Shown: positions 1 to 5,397 of the stretch, piece after piece | Position numbering within the stretch: position 1 is the first letter of the stretch | How the letters are laid out: each line of letters begins with the position of its first letter | The notes under the pieces: generated by a model | What the model was told of the DNA's origin: nothing | Database searches by the model: none | The model's input: only the letters and a program-made list of their open reading frames with translations | Source of the DNA: Desulfurococcales archaeon | GTDB taxonomy: Archaea; Thermoproteota; Thermoprotei_A; Sulfolobales; Acidilobaceae | DNA length: 5,649 nt | Reading direction: 5' to 3' | Assembly: GCA_027012045.1 (NCBI GenBank) | Contig: JALUZI010000211.1 | Span: 1 to 5,649 of the forward strand | Program-made: the position numbers and the translations under genes

Positions 1-181
1 GCCTCCCATAGACCTGGTAATCCGTACGGGAGGGCAAAGGAGGCTGAGTGATTTCTTCCCCGTTAACGCTAGGTATGCAGAGCTCTACTTCACCGAGAAG
101 CCGTGGCCCGCGTTCGGTATCGATGACCTCTACAGCGCGGTCAAGTGGTATCAGAGTGTTCCCCGGAATTTTGGGAGGTAG
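1..181 (+). CDS. uppS: Cis-prenyltransferase (undecaprenyl/polyprenyl diphosphate synthase family), C-terminal part
   Basis: The gene is cut by the left edge. Reading from base 2 gives 59 residues and a TAG stop at 179-181. The family adds isopentenyl diphosphate units in cis to an allylic diphosphate; in archaea this supplies the long polyprenyl (dolichol-type) lipid that carries sugars for protein glycosylation, and it acts at the inner face of the membrane. The sequence shows the family signature DLVIRTGG followed by QRRLSDF (residues 4-18 of the fragment), then YAELYFTE (26-33), whose Glu is the conserved metal-binding residue near the C-terminus, WPAF, and a closing RNFGR. An ungapped comparison from memory with E. 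coli UppS runs to the end, so the C-terminus is complete. Two usually conserved positions differ: Gln replaces Glu after the Gly-Gly, and Asn replaces Arg in the terminal RxG motif. The last 41 nt overlap the convergent DUF373 gene. The family assignment is firm; the product chain length cannot be told. Confidence 0.9.
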   Translation, partial: PPIDLVIRTGGQRRLSDFFPVNARYAELYFTEKPWPAFGIDDLYSAVKWYQSVPRNFGR

Positions 182-1298
182 CCTCATATTTCCCTGAAAC
201 CCTGAAGTACACGTATAGCATTGCTATGATGCCCAGACCGCCGAACAATATTTGGAGGAACCCTGATTCAAGCACGACGCTTGACAGGAGATCTGAGCTC
301 GGGTGCACGGGAAGCCCCCTCAAACCGTCTCCTAGAACGTAGCCTGCCAGCATTAGCGTTATAGTTACGAGTAGCTTGAGGGTCTCGTCATACATTTTCT
401 TCCTGTTTATCTCCATGTACACCATCAGCCTCCCTATCTGGAATGCTATGACTCCGAGGCCGAATATGATAAGCGGGTAACCCAGTATGTATCCTATTCT
501 ATGAACGACGTCCTCGGATACAGACCAGTTGTAGTAGATTAAGAAGAGCGCTATGATAGTGTTTAGGGTCAGGGTTGCATTCGCGACTACTATGAGGTGG
601 TAATGCTCTCCTCCTGGGAAGAAGAATGCTTTTAGTGAGGCACCCAGCTTCTCGATCTGTGGTTCAAGGCTGAATCCTCTCACTATCATTGCCAGGGCAA
701 GGATGACCGCGCCTACTTCCACCGCGTAAGTGAACCAGTTCAAAATAGCTAGCAGAGCACCGACTAGAAGGATGAGGCCCGGGACTCCTACGAAGTACTT
801 CGAGAACCTAGGCTCGAATATTGCTTTCTTTATGAGCCTGCCCAATATGACGTATGTCGTCTCTATTCCGACGTGCTGCGTGACAACTATTCTCTTGACA
901 CTCACCACGTTTACCCGGCTCGATATTACAGGTATTACAGTCTCATCCTCAGCCCCGTCGCTGACAATTATCGCTTTCACGTTTCCCTGCTCGAGCCCTA
1001 GTTTCCCGAGAACCTCTTCTAGTTGAGTAATTATCCTCATGTGCGCCCTCACACTGTTAACCGGGTCGCCCGCGAGGACTGCTATGTAAGCGTTGGCACC
1101 GGTACTCTTCAGTTCGCGGTAGAGCTTTATGCCCTGGTATATAGCGTTGACATCACTGTCCTCAGGGAACTGTAGGGCAAATCTCTGGACAGCCTCTAGA
1201 ATAGCTCTCTCCCCTATCAATGGGGTTTTTATCCCTGCGTTCCCAAGGTCGTCGTCCACATCTATTACTAATACGAGAACTGGTTCTGACTCGTCCAT
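141..1298 (-). CDS. DUF373 family integral membrane protein
   Basis: This is an archaeal membrane protein of unknown function with an N-terminal cytosolic domain of about 165 residues followed by a membrane domain. Counting from the upstream GTG (389 residues), the soluble part shows the family hallmarks: DVDDDLG at 17-23, AGIKTP at 25-30, PEDSDVNA at 49-56, SDGAEDE at 117-123 and QHVGIETTY at 145-153. About six hydrophobic segments follow, near 172-192, 195-211, 237-260, 271-297, 311-328 and 349-369, then a short polar tail. The acidic DDD and SDGAEDE motifs could bind a metal or nucleotide, but that is inference. I prefer ATG at 1298 because it puts the first beta strand close to the start, as in relatives. 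A GTG at 1310 (four codons more) is the alternative, and an in-frame TAG at 1323-1325 excludes anything longer. No Shine-Dalgarno motif is seen, so the message may be leaderless. The 3' end overlaps the convergent cis-prenyltransferase gene by 41 nt. Confidence 0.88.
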   Translation of the reverse strand: MDESEPVLVLVIDVDDDLGNAGIKTPLIGERAILEAVQRFALQFPEDSDVNAIYQGIKLYRELKSTGANAYIAVLAGDPVNSVRAHMRIITQLEEVLGKLGLEQGNVKAIIVSDGAEDETVIPVISSRVNVVSVKRIVVTQHVGIETTYVILGRLIKKAIFEPRFSKYFVGVPGLILLVGALLAILNWFTYAVEVGAVILALAMIVRGFSLEPQIEKLGASLKAFFFPGGEHYHLIVVANATLTLNTIIALFLIYYNWSVSEDVVHRIGYILGYPLIIFGLGVIAFQIGRLMVYMEINRKKMYDETLKLLVTITLMLAGYVLGDGLRGLPVHPSSDLLSSVVLESGFLQILFGGLGIIAMLYVYFRVSGKYEATSQNSGEHSDTT

Positions 1299-1310
1299 CC
1301 CGGGTTTCAC

Positions 1311-1416
1311 GTATAGTAATTTCTATATTATTACTAGAATAAATATTACGGGATACATGAGGATAATAGTTTTGGGTAGTCTTTGAAAATGTGGTGTTAC
1401 AGGCGGTCTAGAAGGG
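1311..1416 (-). promoter_or_regulatory. Intergenic promoter region of the DUF373 gene
   Basis: This 106-nt gap lies between the coiled-coil gene and DUF373. Near DUF373 it is very AT-rich and holds two TATA-like stretches on the minus strand: AATATTTATT (1338-1347) and TAATATAG (1323-1330). With the usual archaeal spacing of about 26 nt, the first would start transcription near 1316 and the second near 1300, close to the preferred ATG at 1298. A perfect 7-bp inverted repeat (1314-1320 and 1330-1336) surrounds the second element. The rest of the gap, toward 1416, shows only a short T-run (CATTTTC) after the coiled-coil stop codon and nothing else I can recognise. The promoter call is pattern reading only. 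Confidence 0.45.
1314..1336. repeat. Inverted repeat around a TATA-like element, possible operator
   Basis: TAGTAAT (1314-1320) and ATTACTA (1330-1336) form a perfect 7-bp inverted repeat with a 9-nt spacer, 5' of DUF373. The spacer contains most of the TATA-like element TAATATAG of the minus strand. Arm centres are 16 bp apart. This could be a binding site for a dimeric repressor that blocks TBP, but AT-rich DNA gives such repeats by chance. Confidence 0.3.
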
Positions 1417-2295
1417 CTATAGCTCGCCGTAGAGTATCTTCATTTCTTCCAGTGTAAGCCTCTCTCCCCGCTTCATCTTCTCCATTATCCTCTTCTTCTT
1501 CTCCTCAACTAGCTCCTCAACCTTCCTAGCGTCCTCGCCCATCCTTATAGCCCTCAGCTGCTCGTTGAGGACTTTCAGCTGGGACCTAAGCTCCGTTCTC
1601 TCCTTCGACATGTCCTCTATCGTTCTACTTTTAGCGTCTATATCCTCTGTGAGAACGTCAATCTGCTTGTTAAGCTCGTCTACCTCACTGCTGAGGGCGG
1701 ATATCCTCTCTTTGAGCTTGCCGATATTTTCCCTGATACTCCGGATCCTGGAATTCACGTCCTTGAGCTCGACGCGGATCTTGGCGAGTTCGGCTTTGAC
1801 CGCAATAAACTGTGTCTTGAGCTTCTTAGCCTCCTTAGCCTTCTCCAATAGCTCTTCCAGCTCCATTATCCTCCTCACAATCTCGTTCTCCTCGTGGGGT
1901 GAGAGGACCTGGGTCTGCTGTTTCCATTCAAGCTGCTGTATTCTCCTCTGTATAGATGAGATGCTCACCCTCATGAGGCTATCGTCCTTGAACTGCTCCC
2001 TATACTTCTTAAGCTCGTTTATCTTCTCGTGCAACATGCTGCTGAGCTGGTTCCTGCGCTCCTTAAGTTCTCCAAGCTCTTCAAAAAGCTTGTTCTTCTC
2101 CTCCCTAAGCTTCTTCAGCTCGCTTATGAGTTCCCTCCTCCTATCCAGGAGCTCCCTCCTCTTCCTCCTCTCGACTTTGACCTCGTCTATCAGGGCGCTC
2201 CTCTGCTCGGTTACTTCCCGTAGCCTCTGCCTGACCTCGGTTATTTTGTCAAGTATTTCCTTCTCCTGCAACTCGACCTGATCCTGTTCCTGCAA
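1417..2295 (-). CDS. Archaeal coiled-coil protein, COG1340 type
   Basis: The product is 292 residues, almost entirely charged alpha-helix rich in Glu, Lys, Arg and Leu, with no membrane segment or signal peptide. It reads as two long coiled-coil arms (about 5-125 and 135-275) separated by a break around QQTQVLSP (126-133), which fits an antiparallel hairpin. That break with its flanks (QLEWKQQ before, HEENEIV after) and the C-terminal ERLTLEEMKILYG (278-290) match what I recall of COG1340, a family of unknown function sometimes mislabelled phosphoserine phosphatase. There is no phosphatase or nucleotide-binding motif here. The TTG start is well supported: an in-frame TGA sits six codons upstream (2311-2313), no other start codon lies between, and GAGGTAGGT lies 8-12 nt before the TTG. 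A second TTG at residue 9 is the only near alternative. It follows ACD-beta by 32 nt, so it is probably cotranscribed with the ACD genes. A structural or scaffolding role is inference. Confidence 0.85.
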   Translation of the reverse strand: MQEQDQVELQEKEILDKITEVRQRLREVTEQRSALIDEVKVERRKRRELLDRRRELISELKKLREEKNKLFEELGELKERRNQLSSMLHEKINELKKYREQFKDDSLMRVSISSIQRRIQQLEWKQQTQVLSPHEENEIVRRIMELEELLEKAKEAKKLKTQFIAVKAELAKIRVELKDVNSRIRSIRENIGKLKERISALSSEVDELNKQIDVLTEDIDAKSRTIEDMSKERTELRSQLKVLNEQLRAIRMGEDARKVEELVEEKKKRIMEKMKRGERLTLEEMKILYGEL

Positions 2296-2303
2296 GACTA
2301 TCG

Positions 2304-2312
2304 ACCTACCTC
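2304..2312 (-). promoter_or_regulatory. Ribosome binding site that decides the TTG start of the coiled-coil gene
   Basis: On the minus strand GAGGT (2308-2312) is followed at once by AGGT (2304-2307), which leaves 12 or 8 nt before the TTG at 2295. Both match the purine-rich archaeal Shine-Dalgarno consensus. With the in-frame TGA at 2311-2313, this fixes the unusual TTG as the first usable start and shows that the gene is translated on its own inside the transcript. Confidence 0.6.
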
Positions 2313-2327
2313 ACTCTTTGAGAGGGG

Positions 2328-3023
2328 TTACCCGATTATTATACGCGCGTCAGCCACGTACGCTCCACGTTCATAGCTCATAACCGGGTTAAGGTCGATC
2401 TCCTTTATATTTCTGTTCTCCTCTAACAGGCGGTAAACCCCATATATTATCCTCGCGAGAGCCTCCCGGTCCCGCGGAGGCATCCCCCTGACACCGTAGA
2501 GTACTTTCCTAGCTTTAATGTCGTCGAGCATTTCCAGGGCGTCGTCCATTGTTAGAGGCGCGACGCGGAAGGACACGTCGCGTAATACCTCGACGAATAT
2601 GCCGCCGAGGCCGAACATTACTACTGTATCGAAGAAACGGTCTCGGAGGCCTCCGACTATGACTTCCAGCCCTTCTGGAACCATCCACTGGACGAGCACG
2701 CCTTCTATCCTCGCCTCCGGCATCTTCCTCCTCACATTATCCATTATCCTCTTATAGGCCTCTATGTCGCCTTCCAAGTCTCTTACTCCAACTATGACTC
2801 CACCCACGTCGCTCTTGTGTACTATGTCCCTGCTAACGACCTTCAATACGTGGGGATATCTTACTCTCCCCGCGCATCTCTCGAGGTCACTTAGGCTTGT
2901 AGCCAGGCAGTACTCAGGGACTGGTATGTTGTATGCCGCGAGTACACTGTAAGCCTCGTCCTCCCTCAGCTTACGCCTGCCCTCCTCGAGGGCTCTAGCT
3001 ATTATTTTCTCCACATCCACCAT
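2328..3023 (-). CDS. acdB: ADP-forming acyl-CoA (acetyl-CoA) synthetase, beta subunit
   Basis: The product is 231 residues, the usual length for the separate beta subunit of archaeal ADP-forming acyl-CoA synthetase (acyl-CoA + ADP + phosphate to acid + CoA + ATP), a cytosolic enzyme that conserves energy during peptide and sugar fermentation. It is an ATP-grasp domain. HKSDVGGV (69-76) carries His69, which aligns with the second active-site histidine (His71) of the Pyrococcus enzyme that passes the phosphoryl group between sites. GLGGIFVEVLRDVSFRVAP (138-156) and EIDLNPV (208-214), with Asp210 matching the conserved Asp212, complete the nucleotide and metal site. The closing DARIIIG matches the family end. 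The ATG start has GGTGAT five nt upstream, and that motif overlaps the alpha stop codon; the gap to alpha is 6 nt. The acid used (acetate, branched-chain, aryl or other) cannot be read from sequence. Annotation pipelines may name it acetate-CoA ligase or an ATP-grasp protein. Confidence 0.95.
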   Translation of the reverse strand: MVDVEKIIARALEEGRRKLREDEAYSVLAAYNIPVPEYCLATSLSDLERCAGRVRYPHVLKVVSRDIVHKSDVGGVIVGVRDLEGDIEAYKRIMDNVRRKMPEARIEGVLVQWMVPEGLEVIVGGLRDRFFDTVVMFGLGGIFVEVLRDVSFRVAPLTMDDALEMLDDIKARKVLYGVRGMPPRDREALARIIYGVYRLLEENRNIKEIDLNPVMSYERGAYVADARIIIG

Positions 3024-3028
3024 GCTAC

Positions 3029-3034
3029 ATCACC
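3029..3034 (-). promoter_or_regulatory. Ribosome binding site of ACD-beta overlapping the ACD-alpha stop
   Basis: GGTGAT on the minus strand sits 5 nt before the beta ATG (3021-3023) and contains the alpha stop codon TGA (3030-3032). A ribosome ending alpha therefore uncovers or reaches the beta start directly. This arrangement suggests coupled translation and equal amounts of the two subunits, which the alpha2beta2 enzyme needs. Confidence 0.7.
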
Positions 3035-4415
3035 CGCACTTGGAGCAGTGGGCTATCGCGTAAACCGCTCTGGCCGCTCTCTCGGGGAAGTTGTAGACGG
3101 GAATACCCCGGCCCTCAACCCTTTCCTCCAACTTCTTGGCTATGTCTGAGCCCATTGTTACAACTATGAAGGGGATCTCATGGTGCTTCCAAGCGATATC
3201 AGCTATCAAGTCCCCTAGATCCACTGTGAGCACAGGAGGCTGCATTAATGCTATGACAACTATAATATCAACCTCCCCGCTCTCGACAACTGTGGTCAAA
3301 GCTTTCTCATAGTCCTCGTTACTCGCATCACCGGTGAGGTCCACGGGGTTCTTAACCGCGACGCGGGGCGGGAACATCTGCTTGAGCCTTTCTTGGAGGC
3401 TGGGGGAGAACTCGGGGACATCTAGCCCGTATCTTATGAGGTTGTCCACCATTATAACACCGGGGCCGCCTGCGTTTGTGACTATCCCAACACGCTTCCC
3501 GCGGGGGAACCTGAGGTGGGCGAGTGCCTTACCCATATCGAACAAGTCGAGTATCTCGTCTGACTCTATGATCCTTGCCTGCTTAAGGGCGCCCCTGAAC
3601 ACCGCGTGGTCACCTGCCAGTGCGGCCGTGTGGCTAGCCGCGGCGCTCGCCCCCCGGGATGTTTTCCCTCCCTTCAACAGTATCACGGGTTTCCTCCTAG
3701 TGACCTCCCGGGCTACTTCTATGAACCTGCGCCCCCGCCCTGGCTTGACTCCCTCTATGTACATGAGTATAACCCTGATATCGTCGTCCCACCCGAAGTA
3801 CTCCAGCATGTCTACCTCGTCTACATCCATCTTGTTCCCGAAGTTAACCGCTTTAGCTATCCCGATACCCTCAAGTGCGGCCCAATCCATTATTGACGCT
3901 AGGAAAGCACCGCTCTGGCTTATAATCGCGATTGGACCCCTCGGAGGGCGCCTCATCCTGTCGTGGGGTAGGAAGAACGTGTCTACCCCGGTTAGAGCGT
4001 TGTAGACTCCTATGCAGTTCGGCCCGACGACCCTTATACCGTACTCCCTGGCGATCCTGTACGCCTCATCCTGTAGCTCCCTACCCTTAGGCCCTGACTC
4101 GGCGAATCCCCCACTTATTATTACTGCGGCTCTAGAGCCTTTCTCCCCTGCCTCTCTGAGTATACCCGGCACGAAGTCTGCCCTAACGGCTATAACGACT
4201 AGCTCGGGAGTCTCGGGGATCTCGCTCAGACTGTGGTACCACTTTAACCCGAGTTCATTCTGGTACTTAGGGTTGACCGGGTATATCTTGCCTTTATACC
4301 TCAACAACAAGTTATCCAGTATAGCCCTTCCTAGGCTCCCGGGTTTGGGGGAAGCACCCACCACGGCTATACTGGACGGGTTGAAGAATGCTTCTAAGTC
4401 TGGTCTCTTACTCAT
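3030..4415 (-). CDS. acdA: ADP-forming acyl-CoA (acetyl-CoA) synthetase, alpha subunit
   Basis: This is the partner of the adjacent beta subunit: together they turn acyl-CoA, ADP and phosphate into acid, CoA and ATP. Residue numbers here count from the upstream ATG at 4433 (467 residues). A CoA-binding Rossmann domain opens with SIAVVGASPKPGSLG (21-35); GPNCIGVYN (137-145) and ISQSGA (171-176) follow. AAASHTAALAGD (264-275) is the phospho-histidine loop with His268, and Glu227 in YIEGVK sits 41 residues earlier, matching the conserved Glu that steadies it. KNPVDLTGDA (361-370) belongs to the succinyl-CoA-ligase-like domain. All catalytic residues are present. I prefer ATG 4415 because relatives begin about 15 residues before the IAVVGAS strand and a GGTGG motif precedes it. 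ATG 4433 is possible as a leaderless start, since the TATA box lies about 26 nt upstream of it. The C-terminus ends in an unusual HCSKCG. Substrate preference is unknown. Confidence 0.95.
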   Translation of the reverse strand: MSKRPDLEAFFNPSSIAVVGASPKPGSLGRAILDNLLLRYKGKIYPVNPKYQNELGLKWYHSLSEIPETPELVVIAVRADFVPGILREAGEKGSRAAVIISGGFAESGPKGRELQDEAYRIAREYGIRVVGPNCIGVYNALTGVDTFFLPHDRMRRPPRGPIAIISQSGAFLASIMDWAALEGIGIAKAVNFGNKMDVDEVDMLEYFGWDDDIRVILMYIEGVKPGRGRRFIEVAREVTRRKPVILLKGGKTSRGASAAASHTAALAGDHAVFRGALKQARIIESDEILDLFDMGKALAHLRFPRGKRVGIVTNAGGPGVIMVDNLIRYGLDVPEFSPSLQERLKQMFPPRVAVKNPVDLTGDASNEDYEKALTTVVESGEVDIIVVIALMQPPVLTVDLGDLIADIAWKHHEIPFIVVTMGSDIAKKLEERVEGRGIPVYNFPERAARAVYAIAHCSKCG

Positions 4416-4454
4416 CGTCCCACCACTCCTCATTCTAAATGTGGGATGAAGGGT

Positions 4455-4462
4455 TTATTATA
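4455..4462 (-). promoter_or_regulatory. TATA box for the ACD-alpha/ACD-beta/coiled-coil unit
   Basis: In the 42-nt gap between the GPN GTPase stop and the first alpha ATG, the minus strand reads GTG-TATAATAA-ACCC, a good archaeal TATA element. Its centre lies about 25-26 nt upstream of ATG 4433, so transcription should begin at or next to that codon. The message is then either leaderless from 4433 or has an 18-nt leader to ATG 4415. The three genes that follow are tightly spaced and probably share this promoter. Confidence 0.6.
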
Positions 4463-4475
4463 CACATACCCCTTA

Positions 4476-5237
4476 CTACTCTACCTGATCCTCGCCTCCC
4501 CGCAGTATCTTCTGTATCTCATAGTAGAGCTGCTCGAACCCGCTTTGAGTCTCGCTTGAAACGGGGATCAACCTGCCTGAGTAACCCGTCTCGTCGAGCA
4601 CCTCAGCCATCCTGAGGAGGAGAGGGTCACTAGTATCCTCCCGGGACACCAGTTCCTCCAGAAGCCTGTTATCCCCGCTTGGGGACTCTAGGAACTCGAG
4701 GACCTCGGGTAAGAGCAGGTCCGACTTCGAGACAATGTTGACCTGGGGCTTACCAAGCCTGAGATATGTAGATGCGGAGAGGAGTAAGGCTGAAACTAGG
4801 CTAGACGGTTTCTCGGCGAAAACAGGGTCTACCAGGAACACCGTCACACTCTCCGAGCGGCCTATCAAGGCGTCAAGCACTATCGGCCCAGAGCTCCGGA
4901 AGGCGAACAGCTCCATCTGGCCTGGAGTGTCAACTATAAAATAGTCGACCTTGTAGCCGGAGAGATCCCTGCGGAGATCCTCCACATGGCTTACAAGCAT
5001 GTCCACACTAGCGATAAGAGCACCGTTAGGCCCGAGCCTCATCTCCGACATAACATTCCTCGCTGACACGTAATCCCTCACATCAACATCAGGAGGATAC
5101 GGGAGCCACTCAGCTGCAGGGTCAAGGTTCACCCTGGCGATACTATAACCCATACTTTCCAGCCATCTGCCAAAAGAGTCCGCGAGATGAGTCTTGCCTG
5201 AACCAGCCGTCCCGACTAATACTATGTATGACTCCAT
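4476..5237 (-). CDS. GPN-loop GTPase
   Basis: This is a dimeric GTPase of the GPN-loop class, archaeal homologue of eukaryotic Gpn1-3, which help assemble or import RNA polymerase II; the archaeal role is unproven. Counting from the upstream GTG (259 residues), the product shows the P-loop GTAGSGKT (15-22), NLDPA (43-47), DVRDYV (58-63), the defining LGPNGAL loop (74-80), DTPGQMELF (109-117, G3), SKSDLL (176-181, G4 with Ser in place of the common Asn, as in some family members) and VSSETQSGF (232-240, G5). Length is normal. I prefer ATG 5237, which places the first strand right at the N-terminus as usual and has GGAGTGA 7 nt upstream. GTG 5255 would add six residues, and an in-frame TAG at 5274-5276 excludes more. 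The gene ends with tandem stops TAG TAA (4473-4478). The neighbouring genes are metabolic and give no hint of function. Confidence 0.95.
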   Translation of the reverse strand: MESYIVLVGTAGSGKTHLADSFGRWLESMGYSIARVNLDPAAEWLPYPPDVDVRDYVSARNVMSEMRLGPNGALIASVDMLVSHVEDLRRDLSGYKVDYFIVDTPGQMELFAFRSSGPIVLDALIGRSESVTVFLVDPVFAEKPSSLVSALLLSASTYLRLGKPQVNIVSKSDLLLPEVLEFLESPSGDNRLLEELVSREDTSDPLLLRMAEVLDETGYSGRLIPVSSETQSGFEQLYYEIQKILRGGEDQVE

Positions 5238-5244
5238 GTTCCAT

Positions 5245-5251
5245 TCACTCC
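5245..5251 (-). promoter_or_regulatory. Ribosome binding site favouring the inner ATG of the GPN GTPase
   Basis: GGAGTGA on the minus strand lies 7 nt before ATG 5237 and close to the consensus GGAGGTGA. It falls inside the six codons that follow GTG 5255, so it supports the inner ATG as the start. No comparable motif precedes the GTG. Confidence 0.5.
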
Positions 5252-5255
5252 ACAC

Positions 5256-5397
5256 TGGAAATACACTATCATACTAGACCAGTTATGTGAGTATACTATG
5301 CTCCCAATTATAATAGAACCCGTATTCTAGGAGGCACTGTGGGACAGTTAAAATAAAAAGAGGAGATGGAGTTTTAGTAAAGCTTGTTTTGGGAGAG
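5256..5397 (-). promoter_or_regulatory. Intergenic region: sdhB end and candidate GPN GTPase promoter
   Basis: This AT-rich gap of 142 nt separates the sdhB-like gene from the GPN GTPase, both on the minus strand. It holds the oligo-T tract near 5350-5359 and, further downstream, a TATA-like TATTATAATT (5306-5315) on the minus strand. The latter predicts a transcript start near 5284 and a leader of roughly 45 nt to ATG 5237, which fits the presence of a Shine-Dalgarno motif. I see no C/D box guide RNA, tRNA or hairpin of note in it. Confidence 0.4.
5350..5359 (-). terminator. Oligo-T terminator of the sdhB-like gene
   Basis: The minus strand reads CTC-TTTTTATTTT-AAC about 40 nt after the TAG stop of the sdhB-like gene. 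Archaeal RNA polymerase ends transcription at such T-runs without needing a hairpin, and no strong hairpin precedes it. It would separate the upstream respiratory operon from the GPN GTPase. Confidence 0.5.

Noticed and set aside
1340..1380. Possible C/D box guide RNA (ATGAGGA on the plus strand)
   Set aside because: The C-box-like match is imperfect, and no D box (CTGA) or second box pair lies at a fitting distance.
1565..2281. Long open frame on the plus strand opposite the coiled-coil gene
   Set aside because: The translation is a run of Ser and Leu with no domain. It is the mirror of Glu/Lys/Arg/Leu-rich coiled-coil codons, which rarely give stops on the opposite strand.
1417..2295. Phosphoserine phosphatase label for the coiled-coil protein
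   Set aside because: Some databases use that name for related proteins, but there is no HAD motif such as DxDxT or any catalytic signature; the chain is coiled coil nearly throughout.
2313..2324. Small hairpin CTCT-CAA-AGAG between ACD-beta and the coiled-coil gene
   Set aside because: A 4-bp stem with a 3-nt loop and no T-run after it is too weak to call a terminator or regulator.
3334..4005. Open frame of about 220 codons on the plus strand opposite ACD-alpha
   Set aside because: No recognisable motif and no promoter or ribosome binding site. The minus-strand frame is a clear, fully conserved enzyme, so this is a shadow. The same applies to the plus-strand frame at 4012-4449.
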